Source: JANMEX01 sp031423755 (GTDB lineage: Bacteria; Pseudomonadota; Alphaproteobacteria; Rhizobiales; Rhizobiaceae). Taken from it: DNA of 32,770 nt. The DNA is taken from contig JANPGC010000332.1 in assembly GCA_031423755.1 (NCBI GenBank), forward strand, positions 1 through 32,770, given 5' to 3'. The position numbers and the translations under genes were made by a program. Below the pieces are notes generated by a model. The model was not told the origin of the DNA. It was given only the letters and a program-made list of their open reading frames with translations, and did not search any database. Positions within the stretch are counted from its first letter, which is position 1. Each line of letters begins with the position of its first letter. Below, one piece after another: positions 8,534 to 16,391 of the stretch.

Positions 8534-8563
8534 CCCGCCAGCGGCTTGCCGCTTAAGGGTGGG
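8534..8563. repeat. Structured repeat, copy B
   Basis: Same 30-base design as copy A: outer CCCGCC (8534-8539) with GGTGGG (8558-8563, one G-T wobble), inner AGCGG (8540-8544) with CCGCT (8549-8553), and the same unpaired TAAG. The pair lies in the 276-base gap between convergent holA and parB. Besides these hairpins and the 8420 repeat I see no gene in this gap. Confidence 0.6.
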
Positions 8564-8639
8564 GCAAAAAGTTCATGAGCACCGGAAGCGCAGAAAATTG
8601 CATCAGTTGGCCATCAAAGTGGTTTTTCAGTCAGCCTCA

Positions 8640-9521
8640 TCAGTCCCGCTGCAAACGGCGGCAGATGTCGTCCAACTGCTCGAGCGATTTGTAGCGGATG
8701 ACAATCGTTCCGGCTTGGCTCTTGTGGTCTATCTCAACTGTCATGCCAGTGGTGTCTGAGAGCAATTTTTCAAGCGCGCGCGTATCGGCATCCTTTTCCA
8801 AGTGCCTCTCGGTTTTTTCTTTAGCCGACTTCGGATTGAGCAATTGCTGCGAAAGCACCTCGGACTGGCGGACAGAAAGTCCTTCTTTTACAATGCGTTG
8901 CGCCAACTGCTCCGGATTGTTTGCCGTCACCAGCGTGCGTGCATGCCCGGCCGACAACAGGCCCGATAGCAGCATGACGCGCACGCTGTCCGGCAATTTC
9001 AACAGGCGCAGCGAGTTGGCGACATGGCTGCGGCTTTTGCCGATCACCGAGCCAAGATCGGCCTGCGTATACTCATGCTCATCTATCAACTGTTGATACC
9101 CAAGCGCTTCTTCGACCGGGTTGAGGTCGGACCGCTGAACATTTTCAACAATCGCAATTTCCAGCGCTTGGCGGTCATCCACCTCACGGATCACCACCGG
9201 CACTTCGTTGAGGCCCGCCCGCTGCGCAGCGCGCCAGCGGCGCTCGCCTGCGATGATTTCATAGCGGCCCGGGTTGGCAGGCTCAGGACGAACGACTATC
9301 GGCTGCACCAGCCCGTGCGTGCGGATGGATTGCACCAGATCTTCCAGCAAATCCTCTGCAAAGTCCCGCCTTGGATTGCGCGGATTGCGGCTGATAAGCT
9401 CAATCGGCACCCTTCGATCGGCCGATACAGGGGCCAGCGGCGCAGATGGCGTTGCATCCATGTCGCCGATGAGCTGAGCCAGGCCACGGCCTAGGCGTTT
9501 TCTTGAGGGATCATCGTTCAT
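8640..9521 (-). CDS. parB: Chromosome partitioning protein ParB
   Basis: ParB binds parS sites near the origin and spreads as a CTP-dependent clamp, working with ParA to segregate the new origin. The 293-residue product starts with the basic ParA-interacting segment RKRLGRGLAQLIG (7-19). It carries the CTP-binding motif GERRWRA (92-98), the ENVQRSDLNPVEEA block (126-139) and a helix-turn-helix around 153-175. The C-terminal region from about 230 would dimerise. It is the last gene of the minus-strand run and lies 47 bases after parA. Five candidate parS sites in this window are its likely targets. Length and motifs are normal. Confidence 0.97.
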   Translation of the reverse strand: MNDDPSRKRLGRGLAQLIGDMDATPSAPLAPVSADRRVPIELISRNPRNPRRDFAEDLLEDLVQSIRTHGLVQPIVVRPEPANPGRYEIIAGERRWRAAQRAGLNEVPVVIREVDDRQALEIAIVENVQRSDLNPVEEALGYQQLIDEHEYTQADLGSVIGKSRSHVANSLRLLKLPDSVRVMLLSGLLSAGHARTLVTANNPEQLAQRIVKEGLSVRQSEVLSQQLLNPKSAKEKTERHLEKDADTRALEKLLSDTTGMTVEIDHKSQAGTIVIRYKSLEQLDDICRRLQRD

Positions 9522-9568
9522 CTAATCGCCCTGTTGCTCTGGACAAATTTGTTTCGAATATGAATCGT

Positions 9569-10360
9569 TCAAGCCGCGCGCAGGTGCCGCTCACGTTGAA
9601 TGACTTCGGAGGCAAGCTGCAGGTAGGCCTGGCTCCCGGAGCATTTCAAATCGTAAAGGATCGCCGGCTTGCCGTGTGACGGCGCCTCGGAAATGCGCAC
9701 ATTGCGTGGGATGATGGTCCGGTACACCTTGTCGCCCATGTAGGCGCGAACATCGTCAACCACTTGATTTGCAAGGTTATTCCTGCCGTCATACATTGTC
9801 ATGACGATGCCCTGTATGCTCAAACCCGGATTAAGCGACTGGCGCACCTGCTCCACCGTCTGCAACAGCTGGCTTAAGCCTTCGAGCGCAAAAAATTCGC
9901 ACTGCAGCGGCACCTGAACCGAATCTGCAGCAGCCATGGCGTTCAGAGTCAGCAAATTGAGCGAAGGCGGGCAGTCAATGATCACATAGCTGACGCCGCC
10001 GGTGTCACCCTGACGCAGCGCCTTTCGCAACTTGTGCGCCCTATCCGCCATGCCCGCAATTTCCATCTCAACGCCCAGCAGGTCCAAAGTCGAAGGGACC
10101 ACCCCAAGATTGGGCACAGCCGTTTCAACCGTAGCCTCCGCCACGCTCGCTTGTCCCATGATCACGTCATAAGAAGAGATTTCACGGTTGCGCCGATCAA
10201 TGCCAAGTCCTGTGGAGGCATTGCCCTGTGGATCAACATCCAGAATGAGCACATGTTCGCCAATCGCGGCCAAAGCAGTTGCCAGATTGATTGCGGTCGT
10301 CGTTTTGCCAACCCCGCCCTTCTGGTTTGCAATGGTGATAATTCGCGGTGTCACCGGCAT
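9569..10360 (-). CDS. parA: Chromosome partitioning ATPase ParA
   Basis: ParA is a Walker-type ATPase that forms a nucleoid-bound gradient and pulls ParB-parS complexes apart. The 263-residue protein has the deviant Walker A motif KGGVGKTTT (14-22), DVDPQGNAS (about 41-49) and the VIIDCPPSLN switch segment. It lacks an N-terminal DNA-binding extension, so it is the short chromosomal (Soj) type rather than a plasmid type. The gene starts one base after the rsmG stop, indicating a tight operon rsmG-parA-parB. Identification is secure. Confidence 0.97.
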   Translation of the reverse strand: MPVTPRIITIANQKGGVGKTTTAINLATALAAIGEHVLILDVDPQGNASTGLGIDRRNREISSYDVIMGQASVAEATVETAVPNLGVVPSTLDLLGVEMEIAGMADRAHKLRKALRQGDTGGVSYVIIDCPPSLNLLTLNAMAAADSVQVPLQCEFFALEGLSQLLQTVEQVRQSLNPGLSIQGIVMTMYDGRNNLANQVVDDVRAYMGDKVYRTIIPRNVRISEAPSHGKPAILYDLKCSGSQAYLQLASEVIQRERHLRAA

Positions 10361-10361
10361 A

Positions 10362-11027
10362 TCAACTTTCCTGTGCCGCCACTATTTCGAGCGGTATTGG
10401 TGCGCAATTCGAGCGTATTTCGAGAATGGCAGATTCGGCGTCAGCCACACTTTTATGCTCTATCAGATGAAACAGCCTTTCGCCACGCGCCACCTTGATT
10501 TCCTCACGGAATTCACGTCCCTTATGAAAAAGTGCAACTGCACCTGCGTCTAACCATGGCTTGGAAAGCTGCAGCAGCGTAGAGAGGCTGGCCAAGGCAC
10601 GTGCAGTGACCACGTTCACTCTTGGTATAACCCGGTCAGCATCCTCAATGCGGATCTGATGCACACGGCCAGCGGCACCCGTCTCCAGCAGCGCGTTTCT
10701 CAGGAAGGCCGCCTTTTTCCCATTGCTTTCAATAAGATGCACCATACCTTCCGGGGATTGCCGCATCAATATCGCAGATACAAGTCCCGGCAGTCCGCCC
10801 CCGGAACCAAGGTCAATCCAAACGCCTGATGGCCGCACAATTGCAGCCAGCTGCGCGCTATCAATGACGTGGCGCTGCCAGAAATTGCTCAGGGTTGACG
10901 GCGCCGCCAGGTTGAATGCTTTTGACCACTTCAGAAACAGCAGTTCATACGCGATGAGCCTATCAAACGTTTCACGTGAAACGTCGGGAATAACGGCCTT
11001 CAACTGTTGGAATTTGACGTCGCTCAT
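10362..11027 (-). CDS. rsmG: 16S rRNA (guanine-N7)-methyltransferase
   Basis: RsmG (GidB) methylates N7 of G527 in 16S rRNA using S-adenosylmethionine. The 221-residue protein has the SAM-binding loop DLGSGGGLPGL (72-82) and the NFWQRHVIDS block (48-57). Near its N-terminus, residues 16-20 (VSRET) are encoded by a perfect parS site (10969-10982), so the coding frame and the centromere signal are superimposed. It starts 3 bases after the mnmG stop and ends 1 base before parA. Length and motifs are normal. Confidence 0.96.
   Translation of the reverse strand: MSDVKFQQLKAVIPDVSRETFDRLIAYELLFLKWSKAFNLAAPSTLSNFWQRHVIDSAQLAAIVRPSGVWIDLGSGGGLPGLVSAILMRQSPEGMVHLIESNGKKAAFLRNALLETGAAGRVHQIRIEDADRVIPRVNVVTARALASLSTLLQLSKPWLDAGAVALFHKGREFREEIKVARGERLFHLIEHKSVADAESAILEIRSNCAPIPLEIVAAQES
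10969..10982. promoter_or_regulatory. parS: parS site 1 (inside rsmG)
   Basis: GTTTCACGTGAAAC is a perfect palindrome, extended to 16 bases by flanking C and G. It matches the ParB binding consensus of alphaproteobacterial chromosomes and lies in the rsmG coding sequence. Confidence 0.9.
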
Positions 11028-11030
11028 GGT

Positions 11031-12896
11031 TCAAGCAACACTTCTACCGAAATTTTCCAACCGTCTCAATTCCATAATCATGATTGCCAAGGCAGCGGGA
11101 GTCATGCCATCAATTCTTTGAGCCTCCGCGATGCTGCGCGGCTTCCGCGTCAATAATTTCTGCCGAAGTTCATTGGAAAGTCCTGAGACGACTGAGAAAT
11201 CCACAAAATCCGGTATTGACAGCCCCTCTTCCCGACGGATTGTTACGATATCCGCGCGCTGACGATCCAGGTAGACTGAATATTGCGCTTCAATTTCGAT
11301 CAACTCAGCTATTTTGCCGTCAATCTCGTTCATCTGCGGCCAAATCCGAGCCAGACGTCCAAAATCAATTCCTGAATGGCTCAACAACTCATAAGCAGAG
11401 CGGCGAATGCCATCATGATTTATATGCAAATCATACTTCGACGCCTCTTGCGGTGTCAGCTGCAGCGCGTTCAGCAACACTCTTGCCTGATCAAGTGACG
11501 CGAGCTGCTTCTCAAGTCGCGAGCGGCGCTCAACACTCACAATGCCAAGCTCTATCGCCCTCGGCGTCAACCTCTGATCAGCATTGTCAGCACGTAAAGA
11601 AAGCCTGAACTCGGCGCGAGAGGTAAACATACGGTAAGGTTCGGTAACACCTTTAGATGTCAAATCATCCACCATCACGCCAATATAGGAGTCCGTGCGG
11701 CTGAACTCGACCATCGCACTGCCGGCAGCACGCCGTGCAGCATTCAGACCCGCGAGCAACCCCTGCGCTGCAGCCTCCTCATAACCGGTGGTGCCGTTTA
11801 TCTGCCCCGCCATAAACAAGCCTGGCAATCTTCTGGATTCCAGCGTGGGAAGCAATTCCCGCGGATCAACGTGATCATACTCTATGGCATAACCCGGTTT
11901 GAGCATAACAGCCTGCTCAAGTCCCGGAATTGTTTTGTAAAATTCTGTCTGCACATCTTCCGGAAGAGATGTGGACATACCATTGGGGTAGATCGTATCG
12001 TCATCCAGCCCTTCGGGTTCGAGAAATATCTGGTGTCCGTCGCGATCCCCGAATTTGACAATTTTATCCTCAATAGACGGGCAATAACGGGGACCAACAC
12101 CCTCAATCGCTCCGGAGTAGAGAGCTGAGCGATGCAAATTGTCCCTGATCACCTTATGAGACGCCAACGTTGTCCGCGTAATTCCGCAGTCAACCTGCCT
12201 GTTGACAGCGGTATCTGTCATAAGTGAGAAAAACGAAGGAACCTCGTCTGCACTCTGCGATTCCAGTCGATTCCAATTAATTGTTCTTCCGTCCAAGCGA
12301 GCAGGGGTCCCAGTCTTGAGGCGTCCAAGCTTAAATCCAAACAACTCCAAAGTCTTGCTCAAACCCAAAGAAGGACCTTCGCCAACACGGCCTGCGGCGA
12401 TGCGCACATCGCCGATATGGATCAAACCGCGTAGAAATGTGCCCGTGGTAAGCACCGCAGCGCCACAATCGATCTCCCTGCCGTCAGTCAGAACAACACC
12501 GCAAACGACCCCATCCCTAAAACGTAGGTCACCGACATCTCCCTCCACCACATCAAGATCCGGTTGATCTTTAACAAATCGCTGGACAGCAGAACTATAG
12601 AGCTTCCTGTCCGCCTGTGTGCGCGGGCCACGAACGGCTGGTCCCTTACGGCGATTCAACAAACGAAATTGTATTCCGGCCATATCGGCTGCACGGCCCA
12701 TTATGCCATCCAACGCATCAATCTCACGCACCAAGTGGCCTTTACCCAAACCACCAATAGCAGGATTGCAGGACATCATCCCGATTGTGGCAAAGCTGTG
12801 CGTCACCAAAGCAGTGCGTGCGCCAGACCTTGCGGAAGCCGACGCCGCCTCGGTGCCCGCATGACCACCTCCGATAATAACAACGTCGTACTTCAT
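11031..12896 (-). CDS. mnmG: tRNA uridine-5-carboxymethylaminomethyl modification enzyme MnmG
   Basis: MnmG (GidA) works with MnmE to place the carboxymethylaminomethyl group on the wobble uridine of several tRNAs, using FAD, NADH and methylene-tetrahydrofolate. The 621-residue protein has the FAD motif GGGHAGTEAA (9-18), the CNPAIGGLGKGHLVREIDALDG block, and the family signature GPRYCPSIEDKIVKF near residue 270. It shares the minus-strand run with mnmE (139-base gap holding two parS sites) and rsmG. GC content here looks lower than in the left part of the window. Identification is secure. Confidence 0.97.
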   Translation of the reverse strand: MKYDVVIIGGGHAGTEAASASARSGARTALVTHSFATIGMMSCNPAIGGLGKGHLVREIDALDGIMGRAADMAGIQFRLLNRRKGPAVRGPRTQADRKLYSSAVQRFVKDQPDLDVVEGDVGDLRFRDGVVCGVVLTDGREIDCGAAVLTTGTFLRGLIHIGDVRIAAGRVGEGPSLGLSKTLELFGFKLGRLKTGTPARLDGRTINWNRLESQSADEVPSFFSLMTDTAVNRQVDCGITRTTLASHKVIRDNLHRSALYSGAIEGVGPRYCPSIEDKIVKFGDRDGHQIFLEPEGLDDDTIYPNGMSTSLPEDVQTEFYKTIPGLEQAVMLKPGYAIEYDHVDPRELLPTLESRRLPGLFMAGQINGTTGYEEAAAQGLLAGLNAARRAAGSAMVEFSRTDSYIGVMVDDLTSKGVTEPYRMFTSRAEFRLSLRADNADQRLTPRAIELGIVSVERRSRLEKQLASLDQARVLLNALQLTPQEASKYDLHINHDGIRRSAYELLSHSGIDFGRLARIWPQMNEIDGKIAELIEIEAQYSVYLDRQRADIVTIRREEGLSIPDFVDFSVVSGLSNELRQKLLTRKPRSIAEAQRIDGMTPAALAIMIMELRRLENFGRSVA

Positions 12897-12962
12897 CCTA
12901 TAGTCCCGATTTCAAACTCCTGTCCAATGAGGGAACACCAATCAAGTGTCAAGCCGCCCAGC

Positions 12963-12976
12963 GTTTCACGTGAAAC
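12963..12976. promoter_or_regulatory. parS: parS site 2 (mnmE-mnmG gap)
   Basis: Perfect GTTTCACGTGAAAC in the 139-base gap between mnmE and mnmG, 61 bases from parS site 3. It may also lie in the mnmG 5' leader. Confidence 0.9.
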
Positions 12977-13023
12977 ACCGATTCCAAAAGCGGGGCGCGC
13001 ATTCCATCCATCCACCCAGCAAG

Positions 13024-13037
13024 GTTTCACGTGAATC
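13024..13037. promoter_or_regulatory. parS: parS site 3 (overlaps mnmE stop)
   Basis: GTTTCACGTGAATC matches parS at 13 of 14 positions. The last two bases of the site lie within the mnmE stop codon (13036-13038, minus strand). Confidence 0.75.
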
Positions 13038-14358
13038 ACTTACCGATACAAAATTTTGAAAATATCACGCCCAACAACTCTTCTACTTCAACCCGGCCAG
13101 TCAGTCTGCCGACCAGATCCGATGCCAAACGCAGGTGTTCCGCGACCAAATCAAGCGGAAGACCAGAATACAATGCAGACGCGATCTCGTCGACGGACTT
13201 GCCAAGCAATGCACATTGGCGATCCTGCACTGCAAACAATTCTGTACCGGCGCTGCTGTATGACGCTCGTTCAGCGATTTCGGTCAGCAGTTCCGAAATA
13301 CCCTGACCAGTGGAGCCAGACACGAGCAGGTCGTAGCCGTGGACTTCTGCCGTTAGACAATCCACCTTGTTGCCCACTCTGAGGAAAGGCACATTCATAT
13401 CTGGCATCACAATTGGCACTGGCCGCGCTGCGTCCTCAACCCATAATACCAAATCAGACGCGGCTGCCCTTCCGCGAGCCCGGTCAATCCCGATCGCTTC
13501 CACCACGCCGGCGTTGTCGCGAAGACCCGCTGTATCTGTCACAATCACAAGATATCCTGCAAGATCCAGCCGGACATCAATCAAATCTCTTGTGGTTCCC
13601 GGCTCATCACTCGCTATCGCTGCTTCGCGGCCGGCCAGTGCATTGAGCAACGTCGACTTTCCGGAGTTGGGGGCACCCAGAATGACAACATTGAAACCAT
13701 CGCGAATGATCTCAGACTGCCGGTAGCCGCCAAGATGGAGTCGGATCTCCCCAGCCAGATCACCCAAGAGACCTTGAATGCTGGCCAGCGCCCGCTCACC
13801 GACATCATCCTCATCAGAGAAGTCAATCGCCGCTTCTACCATTGAGCGGCAATGAACCAATCGTGCACGCCAACCATCGTAAAGAGACCTGAGGACTCCA
13901 TCAGATTGCATCAGTGCCAATTTGCGCTGCGCTTCAGTCTCAGCGGCAATAAGATCCCCAACGCCTTCAGCTTGCGTCAGATCAAGTTTACCGTTCAAGA
14001 ATGCGCGGCGTGTGAATTCGCCTGGCTCGGCATGACGAACGGTTTCCAACGAAGCGAGCACAGCTGACAGCGCGCGAACCACAGCCCGGCCTCCGTGCAC
14101 ATGACACTCGCCGCAGTCTTCCCCCGTAAAGCTCCTTGGTCCGGCAAAAAAGACAGCCAAGCCACGATCAATGACGTGACCCGACAAGTCACGAAAAGAG
14201 CCATAGGCCATCTCTTTGTGATCTGGAACACTACCGAATATCGTTTCGAGAACGAATCGAACCCTTGGGCCCGACAGCCTGATGACAGCAACGCCAGCCG
14301 GAAGCCGCCCGCTCGACAGGGCGAATATCGTCTCCAGTTCAACCATGGAGCAGTTCAC
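13036..14358 (-). CDS. mnmE: tRNA modification GTPase MnmE
   Basis: MnmE (TrmE) is the GTPase partner of MnmG in wobble-uridine modification. The 440-residue protein has an N-terminal folate-binding domain with HVHGG (86-90) and EPGEFTRRAFLNGKLDLTQA (111-130). The inserted G domain follows: GAPNSGKS (228-235), GTTRD (254-258), DTAG (275-278) and NKVD (330-333). It ends in the conserved FCIGK (436-440), whose Cys is essential in the family. The start could also be ATG 14346 (MVELETIFALSSG), which is closer to typical starts; neither has a clear ribosome binding site. Its stop overlaps parS site 3. Identification is secure. Confidence 0.96.
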   Translation of the reverse strand: MNCSMVELETIFALSSGRLPAGVAVIRLSGPRVRFVLETIFGSVPDHKEMAYGSFRDLSGHVIDRGLAVFFAGPRSFTGEDCGECHVHGGRAVVRALSAVLASLETVRHAEPGEFTRRAFLNGKLDLTQAEGVGDLIAAETEAQRKLALMQSDGVLRSLYDGWRARLVHCRSMVEAAIDFSDEDDVGERALASIQGLLGDLAGEIRLHLGGYRQSEIIRDGFNVVILGAPNSGKSTLLNALAGREAAIASDEPGTTRDLIDVRLDLAGYLVIVTDTAGLRDNAGVVEAIGIDRARGRAAASDLVLWVEDAARPVPIVMPDMNVPFLRVGNKVDCLTAEVHGYDLLVSGSTGQGISELLTEIAERASYSSAGTELFAVQDRQCALLGKSVDEIASALYSGLPLDLVAEHLRLASDLVGRLTGRVEVEELLGVIFSKFCIGK

Positions 14359-14392
14359 ATCCAGCTAATTGGTTAACAAACTCTTGACGTTG

Positions 14393-14420
14393 GATCGATT
14401 ATTTCGAATCCGAATCGATC
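14393..14420. repeat. Inverted repeat between mnmE and rho
   Basis: GATCGATT (14393-14400) and AATCGATC (14413-14420) are perfect 8-base arms. The loop and right arm include two GAATC sites. The repeat reaches the rho stop codon. It could act as a processing or regulatory element; there is no T-run. Confidence 0.4.
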
Positions 14421-15684
14421 ATGTGTTCATCGAGTCGAAAAATTCACCGTTGGTCTTTGTCTGTTTCAGCTTGTCGATCAAGAACTCAATCGCATCCGTG
14501 GTGCCCATAGGCGCAAGAATACGCCGCAGCACGTAGATCTTCTGCAGTTCTTGCCGCGGCACAAGCAGATCCTCCTTGCGCGTACCGGATTTGAGAATGT
14601 CCATTGACGGGAAGATGCGCTTGTCTGCAACCTTACGGTCAAGCACGATTTCCGAATTGCCGGTGCCCTTGAACTCTTCAAAGATCACTTCGTCCATGCG
14701 GCTGCCGGTATCGATCAACGCCGTGGCAATGATTGTCAGCGACCCGCCTTCTTCGATATTGCGGGCAGCGCCAAAGAAGCGCTTCGGCCGTTGCAAAGCG
14801 TTTGCATCAACACCGCCTGTCAGCACCTTGCCAGATGAGGGCACAACCGTATTGTAGGCGCGGCCAAGCCGCGTGATCGAGTCCAGCAGGATGACCACGT
14901 CACGGCCATGCTCAACCAAACGCTTGGCTTTTTCGATAACCATTTCAGCCACTTGCACGTGGCGCTGCGCCGGCTCGTCAAATGTTGACGACACGACTTC
15001 GCCCTTCACCGACCGCTGCATGTCGGTCACTTCCTCGGGCCGCTCGTCAATCAACAGAACGATCAAATAGCATTCTGGATGGTTCGCCGTGATGGAATGG
15101 GCAATATTCTGCAACAGCACCGTTTTGCCGGTGCGTGGCGGCGCGACGATCAGCCCGCGTTGGCCCTTTCCGAGCGGCGCAACAAGATCAATGACGCGGG
15201 CAGACTGGTCCTTGATCAACGGATTTTCGATTTCCATCTTGAACCGCTCATTGGGATAAAGCGGTGTCAGATTGTCGAAATGAGTCTTGTGCTTGATCTT
15301 CTCCGGATCTTCAAAATTGATCGTGTTGACCTTGAGCAGCGCAAAGTAGCGCTCGCCTTCCTTTGGACCGCGGATCGGGCCTTCGACCGTATCACCCGTC
15401 TTCAACGAGAACCGGCGGATTTGCGAGGGTGAAATGTAAATATCGTCCGGTCCGGGAAGATAGTTCACCTGCGCCGAACGCAGGAATCCAAACCCGTCCT
15501 GCAAAAGTTCAACCACACCCTCGCCGATAATCTCGACTTCCTGCGCAGCCAGTTTCTTCAATATCGCGAAAATAAGCTCTTGCTTGCGCATCGTGCTTGC
15601 ATTTTCAACCTCCAGTGATTCGGCAAAAGCCAACAAGTCGGTCGGTGTCTTGTTCTTGAGCTCCTGGAGTTTCATTTCCTGCAT
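14419..15684 (-). CDS. rho: Transcription termination factor Rho
   Basis: Rho is a hexameric RNA helicase that ends transcription of untranslated RNA. The 421-residue protein has the N-terminal Rho domain (about 5-45), an RNA-binding cold-shock-like domain (about 50-120, with LLQDGFGFLRS and DDIYISPSQIRRF), Walker A APPRTGKT (181-188), Walker B DVVILLDS (262-269) and the Q-loop region VPSSGKVLTGGVD (281-293). The start MQEMKLQELK fits the family. A 170-base leader separates it from hemJ upstream; a leader before rho is common and could serve autoregulation, but I see no decisive structure there. Identification is secure. Confidence 0.98.
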   Translation of the reverse strand: MQEMKLQELKNKTPTDLLAFAESLEVENASTMRKQELIFAILKKLAAQEVEIIGEGVVELLQDGFGFLRSAQVNYLPGPDDIYISPSQIRRFSLKTGDTVEGPIRGPKEGERYFALLKVNTINFEDPEKIKHKTHFDNLTPLYPNERFKMEIENPLIKDQSARVIDLVAPLGKGQRGLIVAPPRTGKTVLLQNIAHSITANHPECYLIVLLIDERPEEVTDMQRSVKGEVVSSTFDEPAQRHVQVAEMVIEKAKRLVEHGRDVVILLDSITRLGRAYNTVVPSSGKVLTGGVDANALQRPKRFFGAARNIEEGGSLTIIATALIDTGSRMDEVIFEEFKGTGNSEIVLDRKVADKRIFPSMDILKSGTRKEDLLVPRQELQKIYVLRRILAPMGTTDAIEFLIDKLKQTKTNGEFFDSMNT

Positions 15685-15854
15685 AGTGGCAAACCTTAGG
15701 TCTGAATGAGATGGAAGCCCGGCATTTCCGCATGCGACGACCCGGGGAGGGCCATGACTGACTGAAGGGGATGCGAAACGAGCGAAGAAGGGAAAAGTCT
15801 CTTAGCGCCAGAGCCAAGTTGGGGCAAGCTGAATCATCAAACGAAATAACGGCA

Positions 15855-16388
15855 TCAAAATGGCTTGAGAATAACCAGGATGACGATGATGATCATCAAT
15901 ACCGTCGGCACTTCATTCATCATGCGCCAGTGACGTGCGCTCTTGCTGTTCCGGTCAGCGGCAAACTCCCGCACCGCCTTGGATAAATATCCGTGAAACG
16001 CTGACAGCGCCAAAACTGCCAGCAGTTTCAGATGCAGCCAGCCTCCGGAAAACCTGAAGCCAGACCAGGCTAGCCACAGCCCGAACACCCACGCCAACGT
16101 CATCGCCGGATTGATGATCACCCGCAGCAGCCGACGCTCCATCACTTTGAAGAGTTCAGACGTCTCAGAACCAATGGCCAAGTCAGCATGATAGACAAAC
16201 AGCCGCGGCAGATAGAGCATTCCCGCCATCCAGGCGATAATGGAGACGACATGCAGCGCCTTGATCCAGAGGTAGAGCTCTTCAGGCTCCAGCCAGAACA
16301 AGGCGCCTGCAAGCGCGGCAAAAATCAGCAGCGCCGCCGCCGCGCGCTTCGCCGCTGTCTTGCCATCGCTCTTTTCAGCCCCCTCCAT
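15855..16388 (-). CDS. hemJ: Protoporphyrinogen IX oxidase HemJ
   Basis: HemJ is the membrane protoporphyrinogen oxidase found in many alphaproteobacteria that lack HemG or HemY; it oxidises protoporphyrinogen IX to protoporphyrin IX late in haem synthesis. The 177-residue protein has about four membrane helices. It carries the family block WIKALHVVSIIAWMAGMLYL (41-60) with His46, then PRLFVYH (61-67) with His67; the first His is a haem-ligand candidate in the family. The start lies 3 bases after the hemE stop, so the two haem genes form an operon. The C-terminus VILVILKPF is normal. Confidence 0.93.
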   Translation of the reverse strand: MEGAEKSDGKTAAKRAAAALLIFAALAGALFWLEPEELYLWIKALHVVSIIAWMAGMLYLPRLFVYHADLAIGSETSELFKVMERRLLRVIINPAMTLAWVFGLWLAWSGFRFSGGWLHLKLLAVLALSAFHGYLSKAVREFAADRNSKSARHWRMMNEVPTVLMIIIVILVILKPF

Positions 16389-16391
16389 AAA

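Noticed and set aside
14941..14970. Other CACGTG occurrences (for example 6255, 10600, 14957, 23502, 25827, 29986)
   Set aside because: They contain only the central hexamer and lack the flanking GTTT/AAAC symmetry needed for parS.
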